This document shows, one piece after another, positions 1-9,827 of a stretch of 64,000 bases of DNA (positions within the stretch are counted from its first letter, which is position 1; every line of letters begins with the position of its first letter). The DNA is taken from contig NZ_CP113910.1 in NCBI RefSeq assembly GCF_024701375.2, positions 1,426,001 to 1,490,000 on the forward strand. Reading direction: 5' to 3'. Under the pieces are notes generated by a model that did no database searches, was not told the DNA's origin, and saw only the letters and a program-made list of their open reading frames with translations. The position numbers and the translations under genes are program-made. The DNA comes from Streptomyces sp. KMM 9044 (GTDB lineage: Bacteria; Actinomycetota; Actinomycetes; Streptomycetales; Streptomycetaceae).

Positions 1-17
1 TCGACCGGTTCCGCGCG

Positions 18-612
18 ATGCTCACCGCCCTACGCAACCCGCAGCCCTGGACGCCCGGCCACGCACAGGACATCGCCGTGCGGATCGGGCCCTTCGTGGA
101 ACGCGCCCACACCCGGCCCGGCGACGACCACGGCCCCGACATGATCGCCGTCGCCCTGGTCCACCCCGCCACCCCGCACGCCGACGCCTACCTCCACGGC
201 CGCCAGCTCGGCTACACCGACCGCGGCTGGCTCCGCTGCCAGACCAACGCGATCCTCGGCTTCTGGCAGCCCGGCTACGCGATGCTCACCCACGCCGCCG
301 CCGACCTGCCCCTGCCCGACGACACCGGCATGGAACCCGCGCACTACGCCCTCTACATCGAGGCCCGCAACCGCGACGACAGCCGCGACGGCTACACCCT
401 GCTGCGCGTCGGCCCGTACACCCAGACCCGGCACGCCCAGCAGGACTACGACCGGCTCACCGCCGCGCTGGACGGACGCGATACCACCCTCGTGCCCGAC
501 TGCCGCGTCTCCGCGCGGTACGCACCGTTCGACGTCAGCGACCACCAGCTGTTCGCCGACCCGTACGAGGCCGACGCCGTGGCGCTCCTGGACGCCGCCG
601 TCGCGGGGGTGA
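18..612 (+). CDS. Hypothetical protein, probably 5'-partial, with an apparent frameshift near its end
   Basis: I do not recognise this gene. The frame is open from the first base of the window, so the true start may lie upstream; the ATG at 18 is the first one inside. Residues 1-195 look like a normal soluble acidic actinobacterial protein (motifs GPFVERAHTRPGDD, YLHGRQLGYTDRGWL). After about position 610 the same frame becomes Arg/Pro/Ser-rich, as out-of-frame Streptomyces DNA does. If the GGGGG run at 605-609 were one G shorter, the gene would end at the TGA at 610-612, just before the next gene's GTG at 617. I take that as the likely true end. The literal frame runs on to 986. Confidence 0.5.
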
Positions 613-616
613 GCGC

Positions 617-986
617 GTGTCCGCACCGGCCCTGTACGAGATCAAGACCAGCGAGGGCGACGACGGCACCGTGCACCCCGCCGAACAGGTCTGGACGCCC
701 TGTGCTGACGGCACAGCCGACCACGGGTTCATCGCCCACCAGGGCCTGTTCGTCGCCGGAATCGACGGGGGCGCCGACGATGACCTCTACCCGGTCGGCT
801 TCCTGGTCCCGACACCAGCGGTGGGCCGACATCATCGATGCCGCCGCCGCGTACATGGCCCGGACCCACGGCTGGCGCAACCTCCACCTCTACCCGGGCG
901 ACGACCCAGCGGTCCTCATCCCGCGCATCCCGCGCGCTGTCCACGCCCACGGCGTCTTCTTACGACACCCCGGCCCTTGTGTATAG
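617..986 (+). CDS. Hypothetical protein with an internal +1 frameshift
   Basis: The start is GTG at 617, with a GGGGGTGAG ribosome-binding sequence directly upstream. It would be coupled to the gene before it. Residues 1-65 (starting SAPALYEIKT) look natural and include an acidic patch (GGADDDLYPVGFL). Near 808-812 the natural reading jumps to another frame, giving HQRWADIIDAAAAYM then HGWRNLHLYPGDDPAVLIPRIPR and a stop at 986. Removing one C from the CCC at about 810-812 gives a continuous reading (FLVRHQRW). It resembles small accessory proteins of actinobacterial integrative elements, but I cannot name a family. The roughly 150 bases between it and the IS3 left end hold nothing I can identify. 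Confidence 0.45.
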
Positions 987-1169
987 GCGGTCAGTGACCA
1001 GCTGTGTAAGCGGTACCTCGGGGCGGGTGGCATATGTGCCATGAGGGCTTACCAGTCAAGGCGGACCACGAGCTTGAGTCGGTCGGTACAGGCGACTCCG
1101 GGCTATGGTGCTGACACGCGTTCACCAACGGCCGGAGCCTGTCAATTTTGGTGAGTCAGGATTTTGCGG

Positions 1170-2363
<1,194 letters not shown>

Positions 2364-2380
2364 CTCCTCGCTGGAGATGG

Positions 2381-2788
2381 CTACTTCGTCTCGCCCGTGC
2401 TCGTCGCACCGCCAGTGGCGAACTGGTCCAGCAGTGCCGAGAGTCTTGACTGGACCTCGATCACCGTCTGGGCCTTGCCCAGCTCGTTCTCCAGCCGGGC
2501 GACCTTCGCCTCCAGGCGGACGATCTCCTTGTCCCGCGGATCGGCCTTCGGCCGCCCCGCCGGCGCGGCGAGCGCGGCCTTCGCGCCCGCGTCCCGCTGC
2601 TCCCGCCAGTTCGCGATCAGCGACGAGTACAAACCCTCCCGGCGCAGCAGGGCTCCCTTGCCCTTCTTGTCGAGTGTCTCGTACTCGGCGAGGATCCTCG
2701 CCTTGTACTCCGCGGAATACCGGCGCGGACCGGCTGAACGGGGCTCTACCTGCGGATCAGGGGTCCCGTGGTCGTTGATGCCGGCCAC
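2381..2788 (-). CDS. IS3 transposase OrfA (helix-turn-helix / leucine zipper)
   Basis: 135 residues. The core [16 protein letters not shown] followed by [19 protein letters not shown] is the helix-turn-helix of IS3 OrfA. The C-terminal [20 protein letters not shown] is the coiled coil used for multimerisation. OrfA binds the terminal repeats. Together with OrfB, through -1 ribosomal frameshifting, it makes the OrfAB transposase. The frames fit this: orfB lies in the -1 frame relative to orfA and is open across the orfA stop, reading [13 protein letters not shown] see no classic A-rich slippery heptamer at the junction; the orfA end reads ACG AAG TAG. Confidence 0.9.
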   Translation of the reverse strand: MAGINDHGTPDPQVEPRSAGPRRYSAEYKARILAEYETLDKKGKGALLRREGLYSSLIANWREQRDAGAKAALAAPAGRPKADPRDKEIVRLEAKVARLENELGKAQTVIEVQSRLSALLDQFATGGATSTGETK

Positions 2789-3012
2789 TTGGGCACTACT
2801 CCTTCTCCACCCTCAATACATCGAATCATCCAGTATGCCTGACCCGCCCAAGAATGACAGAGAGGGCAGTCACCCCGTTCCTGCCCCGGCGCGAACGATA
2901 AGGAAGCCACGCCTTCCAGTGCACAGCGTTCCATTCCGGCTTGACCTGAGCAGGGCTCGGACCGCGCGTGAGGGCAGGGCACGCGCGTGCCCTGCCCTCA
3001 CGTCGTCGAACG

Positions 3013-3404
3013 TCAGGAAACGGGGAACCAGGCCGCCAAGCGCTTCGCGATGACCGGTACATCGATGTTGTCCTGCGCAACGTCCTCGACGAATGGGCCG
3101 GCAATGGAGACAGGCGGTGGGGCGGTGCTGGCACTGACGCCGTTGAACCGCAGGAAGACGCGCATGGCAAGCCAAGCGGTGCGCTTGTTGCCGTCGATCA
3201 GCGCGTGATTGCGGGCGACGGAGTGCAGCAGTGCTGCAGCCTTCTCGTGCAGCGTGGGATACAGCTCGGTTCCGAACACGTTCGTCCGGGGTCGTTCGAT
3301 CGCTGACACCAAAGGCCCATGTCACGCACGCTGTGCTCCGTACCATTGACCGTACGGGCGATGGCCAGGATTTCGTCGAGCTGGATGTAGCGCACGTCGG
3401 TCAC
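3013..3404 (-). pseudogene. doc: Doc-type (Fic-fold) toxin, broken by an apparent 1-nt deletion
   Basis: The GTG start at 3404 overlaps the antitoxin stop (GTGA). The N-terminus MTDVRYIQLDEILAIA is Doc-like. The reading then leaves its frame after RDMGL and continues in the next frame as SAIERPRTNVFG, with the Fic/Doc signature HALIDGNKRTAW and a stop at 3013. The break is at the TTT at about 3313-3315. One extra T would give a continuous Leu-Leu-Val reading. Doc toxins phosphorylate EF-Tu and stop translation. As written the gene cannot make the full protein, but every motif is otherwise present, so a base-calling error is plausible. Confidence 0.8.
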
Positions 3405-3595
3405 TTCAGGTAGTCCAGGATCTCCGTATCACTGTCCATGAGCTCGACCAGAACGTCATCGACCTTCAGCTCGGCCCGGTCCTGGGCGTCACGGATGGCC
3501 TCGATGGCGAGTTCCTGCTTGCTGCGGCCCTCTCGGCGAGCCCGCTCGGTGAGCTTCGCGTCAAGGTCGTCGGGGAGTCGGAGTGTCATCGCCAT
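3401..3595 (-). CDS. Ribbon-helix-helix antitoxin of the Doc-type pair
   Basis: I use the ATG at 3595 (MAMTLRLPDDLDAKL), not the longer frame from 3646, because the ribbon-helix-helix strand begins here and a palindromic operator lies just upstream. This gives 64 residues: an N-terminal CopG/RHH DNA-binding fold (TLRLPDDLDAKLTERARREG, then RSKQELAIEAI) and an acidic C-terminal tail (VELMDSDTEILDYLK) that would neutralise the toxin. It is translationally coupled to the toxin gene by a 4-base overlap. In such modules the antitoxin, with the toxin as co-repressor, represses its own promoter. Confidence 0.8.
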   Translation of the reverse strand: MAMTLRLPDDLDAKLTERARREGRSKQELAIEAIRDAQDRAELKVDDVLVELMDSDTEILDYLK

Positions 3596-3603
3596 ACACC
3601 CAT

Positions 3604-3620
3604 GATACCAGTCCGGTATC
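3604..3620 (-). promoter_or_regulatory. Palindromic operator of the toxin-antitoxin operon
   Basis: A perfect inverted repeat, GATACC-N5-GGTATC, ends 8 bases upstream of the antitoxin ATG. On the minus strand it overlaps a plausible -10 sequence (TATCAT). Its position and symmetry fit the autoregulatory operator of a ribbon-helix-helix antitoxin. Confidence 0.65.
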
Positions 3621-3670
3621 AACGGTGCTCTTGGTGGGGATCCCATCCGAAGCGGCGTGACGCAGGGCCT

Positions 3671-4050
3671 TAGTGGTCTGCGTCGTAAGTCCTTCGGGGG
3701 TTGATCATGCGGCTGGGGCGGCGGAGGATTCTGCCTGGTGATCGGCGGTGTGCCGGTCGAGCCTGGCCAGTAGATCGTCCAGGTCGGAGGTGGTGAACTT
3801 CCACTGGAACGGCTGTGCCGTGGTGTTGTAGCGGTCTTCGAATGCTCGGAGCCTGTCCTCGACCTCGTTGAGGTCGGTGAAATCGTTGGGTGTCACGACC
3901 TTGCGCTGCACGACGGAGAAGTAGATCTCCACCTGGTTCAGCCAGGAGGCGTGGACCGGGGTGTGGACGAGGACCGCGTTCGGGTAGGCGACTCTCAGCC
4001 GGTCGTTGAGGTGCCCCGGAGTTTCCGGACAGGGACCCAATAGGGTTGTT
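3671..4050 (-). pseudogene. IS630-family transposase remnant (3' end only)
   Basis: The minus-strand reading from about 4030 to 3705 gives the C-terminal part of an IS630 (Tc1/mariner-like) transposase: TPGHLNDRLRVAYPN, then LVHTPVHASWLNQVEIYFSVVQRKV with the catalytic Glu region, then the tail YNTTAQPFQWKFT. The N-terminal two thirds, with the first two catalytic Asp, are missing. The truncation point matches the left end of the ISL3 element at 4051, so that element or a linked rearrangement probably removed the rest. The outer end is near the TA at about 3671. Confidence 0.8.
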
Positions 4051-4210
4051 GGGTCTTCGAATTTAGTCGGGGAGGGCCGCCCGTGACCTGTACCGCCGGT
4101 TGCCGAGAGTGACCGTCGTGGGTGCGTGAGGGGTGAACGCAGACCGCCCGCGCTGCTTGTGGATCATGACTGGTGTCTAGACAGCCGATCTTCAAACAGA
4201 CACGGGCGGC

Positions 4211-5544
4211 ATGGGCCACGATACCGGCGCGACGGCGCTGTTCGATCTGGAGGGGTCGCGGTGGCCGAGGTCGTCCGCGACGAGGACGGGATACGTACGG
4301 TGCGTCTGGTGACCACGGCCCCGGCGGCGCGGGCCTGCCCGGCGTGCGGGACCTTCGCCACCCGGGTCAAGGAACGGGCCGTGACGCGGCCTCGTGACCT
4401 CGCCCATGGCGGTGGCGCGGTACGGATCCGCTGGCACAAACGGCGCTGGCAGTGTCGTGAAGATGCCTGTGAGCGGGGCTCGTTCACCGAACAGATTCCC
4501 CAGATACCCGCACGGATGCGGCTCACCGAGCGGCTGCGGACCGCGTGCGGGCAGGCCGTGGCCGACGGCGGACGCACCGTGGTGCAGACCGGCCGCGACC
4601 TGGGGCCGTCCTGGCCGGTCGTCATGCGCGCCACCCGCACCTACGCCGAGCGCCACCTGCCCGCCGCACTGCCGACGACCGAGGCGATCGGGATCGACGA
4701 GACGAGGCGGGGCAAGCCGGTATGGAAGCAGAACCCGGACACGGAGAAGTGGGAGCTGGTCGCGGATGCCTGGCACATCGGCTTCGTCGACGCGATCGGC
4801 GGACGCGGCCTGTTCGGCCAGGTCGAGGGCCGCAACGCGGACTCGGTCGCCGACTGGCTCAGCGCCCAGCCCGCCGCCTGGCGCGAACACGTGCGCTACG
4901 TCGCCATCGACCTGTGCGCCACCTTCCGCGCCGCAATCCACCGCGCCCTGCCCCACGCCACCGTCGTCATCGACTGCTTCCACATCGTGCAACTCGCCCA
5001 GCGCCACCTCGCCGACCTGCGCCGACGCCTCACCTGGAAACAGCACGGCCGCCGGGCCCGCAAGGGAGACAGCGTCTACACCGTCCGCAAACTCCTGCGC
5101 CGCAACAAGGAAGACCTCACCGGAGAACAACTCGCCCTGCTCAAGGTCGAGTTGGAGTACATGGGCACCTACGGCCGTCAGATCTACGCGGCCTGGCAGG
5201 CCAAGGAACTCCTGCGTGACCTCCTCGGCCTGGCCGTCCACCGCACCCACGTCACCCCCGACCGCTCCGCGATCTCCGCAGCCCGCCACCGCTTCAACGC
5301 CCACGTCGCCGACCACGCCCACCTGCCCGAACTCGTCACCCTCGCCGAAACCGTCGATCAGTGGTGGAACGGCATCGAGGCATACGTCCTGACCGGGATC
5401 ACGAACGCCGCCAGCGAGGGCAACAACCGCGTCATCAAGCTCGACGCGCGATGCGCCTTCGGCTATCGCAACCGCGCCAACCAACGCCTACGGTCACTCT
5501 GCGCGACCACGAGACGAGCCCGCCGCGAGGGGGTCCCCGACTAA
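4211..5544 (+). pseudogene. ISL3-family transposase, near-complete, one 5' frameshift
   Basis: The body from 4258 to 5544 is a full ISL3 transposase: zinc-finger cysteines (ACPACG and WQCREDAC), a helix-turn-helix, and a DDE_Tnp_ISL3 core with IGIDETRRGKPVW, VAIDLCATFRAAIHRAL, VIDCFHIVQLAQRHL and a terminal TNAASEGNNRVIKLDARCAFGYRN. The natural N-terminus (MGHDTGATALFDLEG, ATG at 4211) is in a different frame. One extra G in the GGGG at about 4252-4255 would join it as LEGVAVAEVV. As sequenced, a start at an internal GTG near 4260 could still make most of the protein. The stop TAA at 5542-5544 touches the duplicated target of the MITE. Confidence 0.8.
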
Positions 5545-5551
5545 CTTCGAA

Positions 5552-5787
5552 GGGTGTGGCTCCTTTGGAGGGACAGGCTGAGCTGGGCATTTGCCGGTTG
5601 GGCTCGACTGCCGGTCGTGGAGATCCTTTCGGAACCAGCAGGTCACGCCCGCGCGTCGCATCAAGATCGACAGCGCGGAGGGTGCCGGTCACCGCGTGAC
5701 CCGCTGTCGTGGTCGAGTCGATCACTCGGGCGTGCCTCAAGCCGCAGTTCACGCAGCTAGGGCCGTCCCTCCAAAGGAGCCACACCC
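5552..5787. mobile_element. 236-bp MITE with 23-bp perfect inverted ends and a 9-bp target duplication
   Basis: The left end GGGTGTGGCTCCTTTGGAGG (continuing GAC) is matched perfectly, 23 of 23 bases, by its reverse complement at 5765-5787. The element is flanked by the direct repeat AACTTCGAA at 5543-5551 and 5788-5796. The interior has no convincing gene; short frames on both strands start inside the repeat. It lies within the right terminal repeat of the ISL3 element and splits it. The parent family is not identified. An 8-9 bp duplication would suit ISL3-like or similar transposases. Confidence 0.85.
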
Positions 5788-5801
5788 AACTTCGAAGACC
5801 C

Positions 5802-6211
5802 GTGAAGCCCAGACTGAGCTCGCGCCACCTTCATGCCGGACACCGCCAGACCAGTAAACAGGTTCCCGTCTGGCTTGTCCCAGGACAGCATTGAGGCCCT
5901 GGTTTTGATGTCGTCTAAGCTTTACGACACGTCATCGGCGGTTCACTTGCGTTCGCCTTCTCAGCCCACACCTGCCATATTTAGTACGGCTTTTCCATGA
6001 CGCTCACCACCACGGCTCATTCACCGCAGCAGCTCATGGTGGTTTGACACCTGCACCTGCATGCCGATGCCGAAGGACCTACCTTCATCTCCACAACAGC
6101 ATGGCAACTGTTCGTTCCCGTCTTCTACATCAGAACCTCACAATCACCTTCTGGACACACCAACCTCGATTCTTCACTTGCGGTGTGACGTCGGTCGGTT
6201 CGGCGGTTTGC
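5802..6211. other. Non-coding stretch between two IS elements
   Basis: About 410 bases, less GC-rich than its neighbours, with no frame on either strand that looks like a protein. I see no strong hairpin or recognisable IS remnant. It may be decayed target DNA. Confidence 0.5.
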
Positions 6212-7867
6212 CCGTAATGTCCCCTGCCGTTCGAGGACGGGCCGTCGCGTGACGCTGCGGGGCGTCGGGTTCCACGGGCCCGAGGGTGCTGCGGGTCCTC
6301 TCCTCTCCGCTGTCGTCGGGGCGGGGCCGACCGTCAGGTGTGGGCCGGAAGCTGGGTGGCCCGCTGCCAGGCGGTGGCGAACGCCGGCGCCCAGGGCCAG
6401 GTGCGGTCGAGGTGGAGGGTGCGTCTGCGTGCGTGGGCGGTGAGCCGGGCGGGCAGGTGGTAGAGCCTCCTGCGGATCGTCTCCGGTTCGGCGGCGGCGA
6501 GTTCGGGCTCGTCATGCAGGAGAAGGAGCCTGGTCCATGCGTCGAGGTCCGCGGCGATAGTGGCAGCCAGCACCCAGGCGGCGTTCAGCTGCCAGGACTT
6601 CGAGGGCAGCAGCCCGAGGCCGATCCGCTTGATCGCCTTGACACGATCCTCGACCTCGGCATGATCACGGTAGAGAGCATCGACGAACCACACCTGCCCG
6701 GAGCCGGACACCCCGGAAAGCCCCTGGTGGGCGGGAATGTTCGTGGCGACGATCTGGTAACGCCAGCCGGTGCGCTGCTCGAACGCGGTCAGCTTCTTCA
6801 GATCGCGGCGCGAGGGCTTGACCCGGCGCACGATCAGCCGCATCCCCTCGGGCCAGCCGCTCAGGTCGCGCACCCCGGTCAGCTCGGCGACCTGGTAGGT
6901 GACCTTCTGTCCGTCCGGGCCCTTGATCTCGTGGACCTCGCCGTCCTGCCGCAGCGCGTCGTTCCACACGTCCGCGGGCAGCAGTGCGATCGCGGCCTCG
7001 TCGGCGGTATTGATGGCCCAGCCGGTCACCCAGCGCACTCGGCGGCGGCTGGTGGTCAGCGCCTGCAGATGCTCAAGGAGGCCGTGGCTGAAGGCCGCGC
7101 CGTCGATCCTCACCAGCAGCTTCGACCACAGCGGCAGCGGAGTTGCCGCAGCGCGGCGGCCAGCACCGTCTTGTGGTCGGCGACGTCGTTGGACGCCGCG
7201 TTGCCCGGCCGTAGCAGCATGGTCACGCACTCGCGGGTATTGGCCAGCCAGGCGCCCAGCGGGTGATGTCCGTAGCCGCCCTTGAACGTGCCGGCCGCGC
7301 CGTCCTTCTTGCTGGTGCAGGTCACCAAGGTGGCATCGAGATCCAGGACGTACCAGTTGGTGAGCGTGCGCCCGCATACCGAGATCCACGGGAACCCACC
7401 GGGCCGCAGGGCGAGCAGCGTCCACACCCCACGCCGTATCACGGCGCGCACGCGCTCCACCCGGGCTCCGACAGGGCCGTCGATGGCTTCCAGCGTGCGC
7501 CACAGGGTGCTGTCCGAGACCGGACGGGGGAAGAACGGCCTCCAGTGCTGCTGCAGTTGCTCGGCCTGCAGGACATTCCTCGCGCCGAGGACGATCGCGC
7601 AGGCCAGCTGGACCAGGGCCATCCCGCGATCCCGCCACCCCGGCCCGACGCCGCGGGGCAGCGCGGCGGCCAGGGCGCGGGTCAGCCCGACCCGGTCCGC
7701 GATCCGGTGCAGCAGCACCACGCCCGCATGCCCGACCAGGTTCTTGCCGTCGGCCCGCACAACGAGCCGACGATCCCATTCGGTAGCCTGCACCTGTTGG
7801 GTGCCCCCACTCTGCGACGTTCTTGATCTAGGAAGTTCAGATCATCGCAGGTCAGGGGCACCCTTCC
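6212..7867 (-). mobile_element. IS1380-family insertion sequence, copy 1 (ends approximate)
   Basis: It carries one IS1380 transposase on the minus strand. Its right (upstream) end, read inward from about 7867, is GAAGGGTGCCCCTGACCTGC. This matches the corresponding end of copy 2 (GGAGGGTGCCTCGACCTGCG at 11839) with one gap, so both belong to one subgroup. The left end is uncertain: a similar but degenerate string (TGTCCCCTGCCGTTCGAGGA) occurs at about 6219-6238, giving about 1.65 kb, a normal IS1380 length. I could not identify a target duplication. Confidence 0.7.
6334..7793 (-). pseudogene. IS1380-family transposase, split by an apparent 1-nt deletion
   Basis: The start at 7793 reads MQATEWDRRLVVRADGKNL. 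It has the IS1380 motifs SDSTLWRTLEAID, LRPGGFPWISV and WYVLDLDATLVTCTSKK (first catalytic Asp). The frame then ends early near 7110. The next frame continues perfectly from LPLWSKLLVRIDGAAFSH to WPWAPAFATAWQRATQLP, stopping at 6334. Adding one C at the CC at about 7141 restores the reading QLPLPLWSKLL. About 485 residues in total, as expected for IS1380. Either a dead copy or a sequencing slip. Confidence 0.8.
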
Positions 7868-7904
7868 GCTATCAGGGCGTCACATCACTGACGGACGGCC
7901 CTCG

Positions 7905-8127
7905 TAGCTGAATACACGAGGCCAACGCCATGGCAGAATCGTTCTTCGGGGCCTTGAAGAACGAGCGGGTTTCCCGCGTGACTTACCTGACCCGAGAGGC
8001 CGCCCGACAGGACATCACTCGATACATCGAACTCTGGTACAATCACAAGCGCCTCCACTCGACTATTGGTTACCGCCCGCCGCGAGAAGTCCACGCCGAA
8101 TACACGGAGTTGCACATAGCTGCGTGA
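7905..8127 (+). pseudogene. IS3-family (IS150-like) OrfB 3' remnant
   Basis: The last 70 residues of an IS3 OrfB: EANAMAESFFGALKNERV (around the third catalytic residue), then LTREAARQDITRYIELWYN and HKRLHSTIGYRPPREVH. Everything upstream has gone, and the IS1380 copy 1 end lies 40-50 bases away. It is a different IS3 lineage from the element at 1140-2859. It abuts the Rhs fragment, so this IS probably once interrupted an rhs gene. Confidence 0.8.
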
Positions 8128-8161
8128 AATAGACGGTCAGCTCACTGTCCGGAAAACGCGA

Positions 8162-8683
8162 GGCCCCTCAAGCCCCACCCTGGGGCGCTTCCTGTCCGCA
8201 GACCCGGTCCCCGGTGGCAGCTGCAACGCCTACGACTACGCCTGCGCCGACCCGATCAACAACGAGGACGTGACCGGCTGCGCGACCTGCCGGGTCCCTA
8301 AGCACGCCTGGACCGGCCGCAGCTATACGACCGTCTTGCGTACCACCGGCTGGAGCTACGGCAGCTGGCAGAGCTACAACTACCACTGGTTCTGGGACGT
8401 CGTCAGCGGCGACTGGGGCCCGCTGCCCATCTCATCCTGGAAGCGCCAGTACAAGTACCGCAAGCAGTACGTCTTCAAGTGTAAGGTCGTGGCCTGGTAC
8501 GGCTGGGGCAGGCAGAAGATCCTCGCATCCTTCGAAACCCGCTACCAGTACTCCTACCGCGACCGCACCACGTACCGCGTCGCATGGTCGGGCTACAAGT
8601 GGACCCGCACCGGCGGCTGGAGCTGGGCCCGAACATCACGGACCTACGTCTCCTACTACCGCATCGTCTACACCAAAGGCTGA
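8162..8683 (+). pseudogene. Orphan Rhs/YD-repeat C-terminal tip (variable effector domain), 5'-truncated
   Basis: The frame enters from the left without a start and reads PTLGRFLSADPV, then NAYDYACADPINNEDVTG. This is the conserved end of an Rhs/YD-repeat core, at the point where the polymorphic effector tip begins. The following 135 residues are unusually rich in Trp, Tyr, Arg and Lys (GWSYGSWQSYNYHWFW, SSWKRQYKYRKQYVFK, RYQYSYRDRTTYRVAW), and the stop is at 8681-8683. I do not recognise the tip family. No repeat shell or start codon remains, so this is a displaced tip and probably silent unless recombined. No obvious immunity gene follows, because an IS5 element begins 5 bases after the stop. 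Confidence 0.7.
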
Positions 8684-8687
8684 CCTG

Positions 8688-9719
8688 GACACTGAGGTCT
8701 TCTCGGCAACGTGACGGTTGCGGTGCGTGACCGCGTGCGGGGTGAGCCGGACCGCGTCGAGTGCCCCGCTGTCAGATATGGGTGAAGCCCCTGGTAGGAG
8801 CAGGTCTGCGAAAATCAAGTTCCGTACGGCCAGAGGCTTCACACGTTGACCAGTATCACCTACACCGCCGTGCTCGATGTCGGCAGGGAGACCGCCGAGA
8901 CCCTGGCCCGGCTCCTGCGCGAGCACCGCGACCGGCTCGGCACCCGCAAGAACACCCGCGCCCTGGGCGTCTTCAAGCAGGGGATCCTCGTCCTGCGGTG
9001 GTTCGTCGACGGAACCCGGCTGGCCCAACTCGCCCGGGACAGCCGGATCTCGGTGCCGACCGCCTACCGCTATCTCCACGAGGGGCTGACCGTGCTCGCC
9101 GACCACGCCCCGGACCTGGCCACCGCACTGGAGCGGGCGGCGGCCGCCGGGTACACCCACCTCAACCTGGACGGCACTGTCATCCGCACCGACCGCGTCG
9201 CCGCCCCCGGTCCCAACGGGGCAGATCTCTGGTGGTCCGGGAAGCACAAGCATCATGGCGGGAATGTGCAGGTCATCTCCGCCCCGGACGGCTGGCCGCT
9301 CTGGGTGTCCCCGGTCCGCCCCGGCCGCGAGCACGACACCACCTGCGCGCGCACCCACGGCCTGATCGGCGCGCTGAACCGGCTCGCCGCCACTCTGGAC
9401 ATCCCGACTCTGACCGATCTCGGCTACGAGAACGCCGGCGACGGCTTCCGCCACCCGGCCAAGAAGCCGCAGGGCGGCGAACTCGACCTCGAACAGCAGA
9501 CGTTCAACAAGGTGATCCGTGGCATCCACGGCGTCGCCGAGCGCGCGAATGCCCTGCTCAAAGTCACGTTCAAGGCTCTGCGCCGGGTCAGCCTCGACCC
9601 TGGCAGCATCACCCGGATCGCCCGAGCCGCCCTCGTCCTGCTCCAGATGGAACACGGCCGCACCACCTGAACGAAGATCACAAACCGTCACGAGACGTTA
9701 CCGAGAAGGGTTCACTGAC
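8688..9719 (+). mobile_element. IS5-family insertion sequence, single-ORF type
   Basis: About 1.03 kb. The ends are imperfect inverted repeats of about 19 bases sharing a CTTCTCGG core. The left, 8688-8706, reads GACACTGAGGTCTTCTCGG; the right, read inward from 9719, reads GTCAGTGAACCCTTCTCGG. Both continue into a shared TGACGGTT further in. One intact transposase gene lies inside. Confidence 0.8.
8846..9670 (+). CDS. IS5-family transposase (HTH_Tnp_4 / DDE_Tnp_4)
   Basis: 274 residues, intact. The N-terminal part carries a helix-turn-helix (LAQLARDSRISVPTAYRYLHEG). The catalytic part has the first Asp in THLNLDGTVIRTDRV, the typical WWSGKHKHHGGNVQV, the second Asp in PTLTDLGYENAGDG, and the Glu in HGVAERANALLK. 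The start is TTG at 8846. The third helix and both ends appear complete, so this copy could be active. Confidence 0.88.
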   Translation: MTSITYTAVLDVGRETAETLARLLREHRDRLGTRKNTRALGVFKQGILVLRWFVDGTRLAQLARDSRISVPTAYRYLHEGLTVLADHAPDLATALERAAAAGYTHLNLDGTVIRTDRVAAPGPNGADLWWSGKHKHHGGNVQVISAPDGWPLWVSPVRPGREHDTTCARTHGLIGALNRLAATLDIPTLTDLGYENAGDGFRHPAKKPQGGELDLEQQTFNKVIRGIHGVAERANALLKVTFKALRRVSLDPGSITRIARAALVLLQMEHGRTT

Positions 9720-9731
9720 CGAACCTGATTA

Positions 9732-9769
9732 ATGTGGCGCTCCGCGGATCCCTCTGCGGAGCGCCACAT
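9732..9769. terminator. Perfect 14-bp stem-loop
   Basis: ATGTGGCGCTCCGC at 9732-9745 pairs perfectly with 9756-9769 around a 10-base loop. There is no U-tract. It sits 13 bases outside the IS5 right end and 59 bases before the next gene. It could terminate transcription leaving the IS, or be a remnant repeat. Confidence 0.5.
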
Positions 9770-9827
9770 CCGCTTGCAGCCTTCAACAACTGGTGAAAGC
9801 CTGCCCACCTCCGTACGGGAGACACTC

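Larger units (their letters stand above)
4051..5801 (+). mobile_element. ISL3-family insertion sequence, interrupted by a MITE in its right end
   Basis: The left terminal repeat at 4051-4073 begins GGGTCTTCGAATTTAGTC. The right terminal repeat, read inward from 5801, begins GGGTCTTCGAAGTTAGTC once the 236-bp insertion at 5552-5787 and its 9-bp duplication are removed. The 23-base ends differ at one position. With the insertion removed the element is about 1.5 kb, a normal ISL3 size. I see no 8-bp target duplication at the outer flanks (GGGTTGTT and GTGAAGCC). Confidence 0.85.

Noticed and set aside
4192..5484. A 430-codon minus-strand frame opposite the ISL3 transposase
   Set aside because: Val/Ala/Gly-rich antisense of a protein with clear catalytic motifs.
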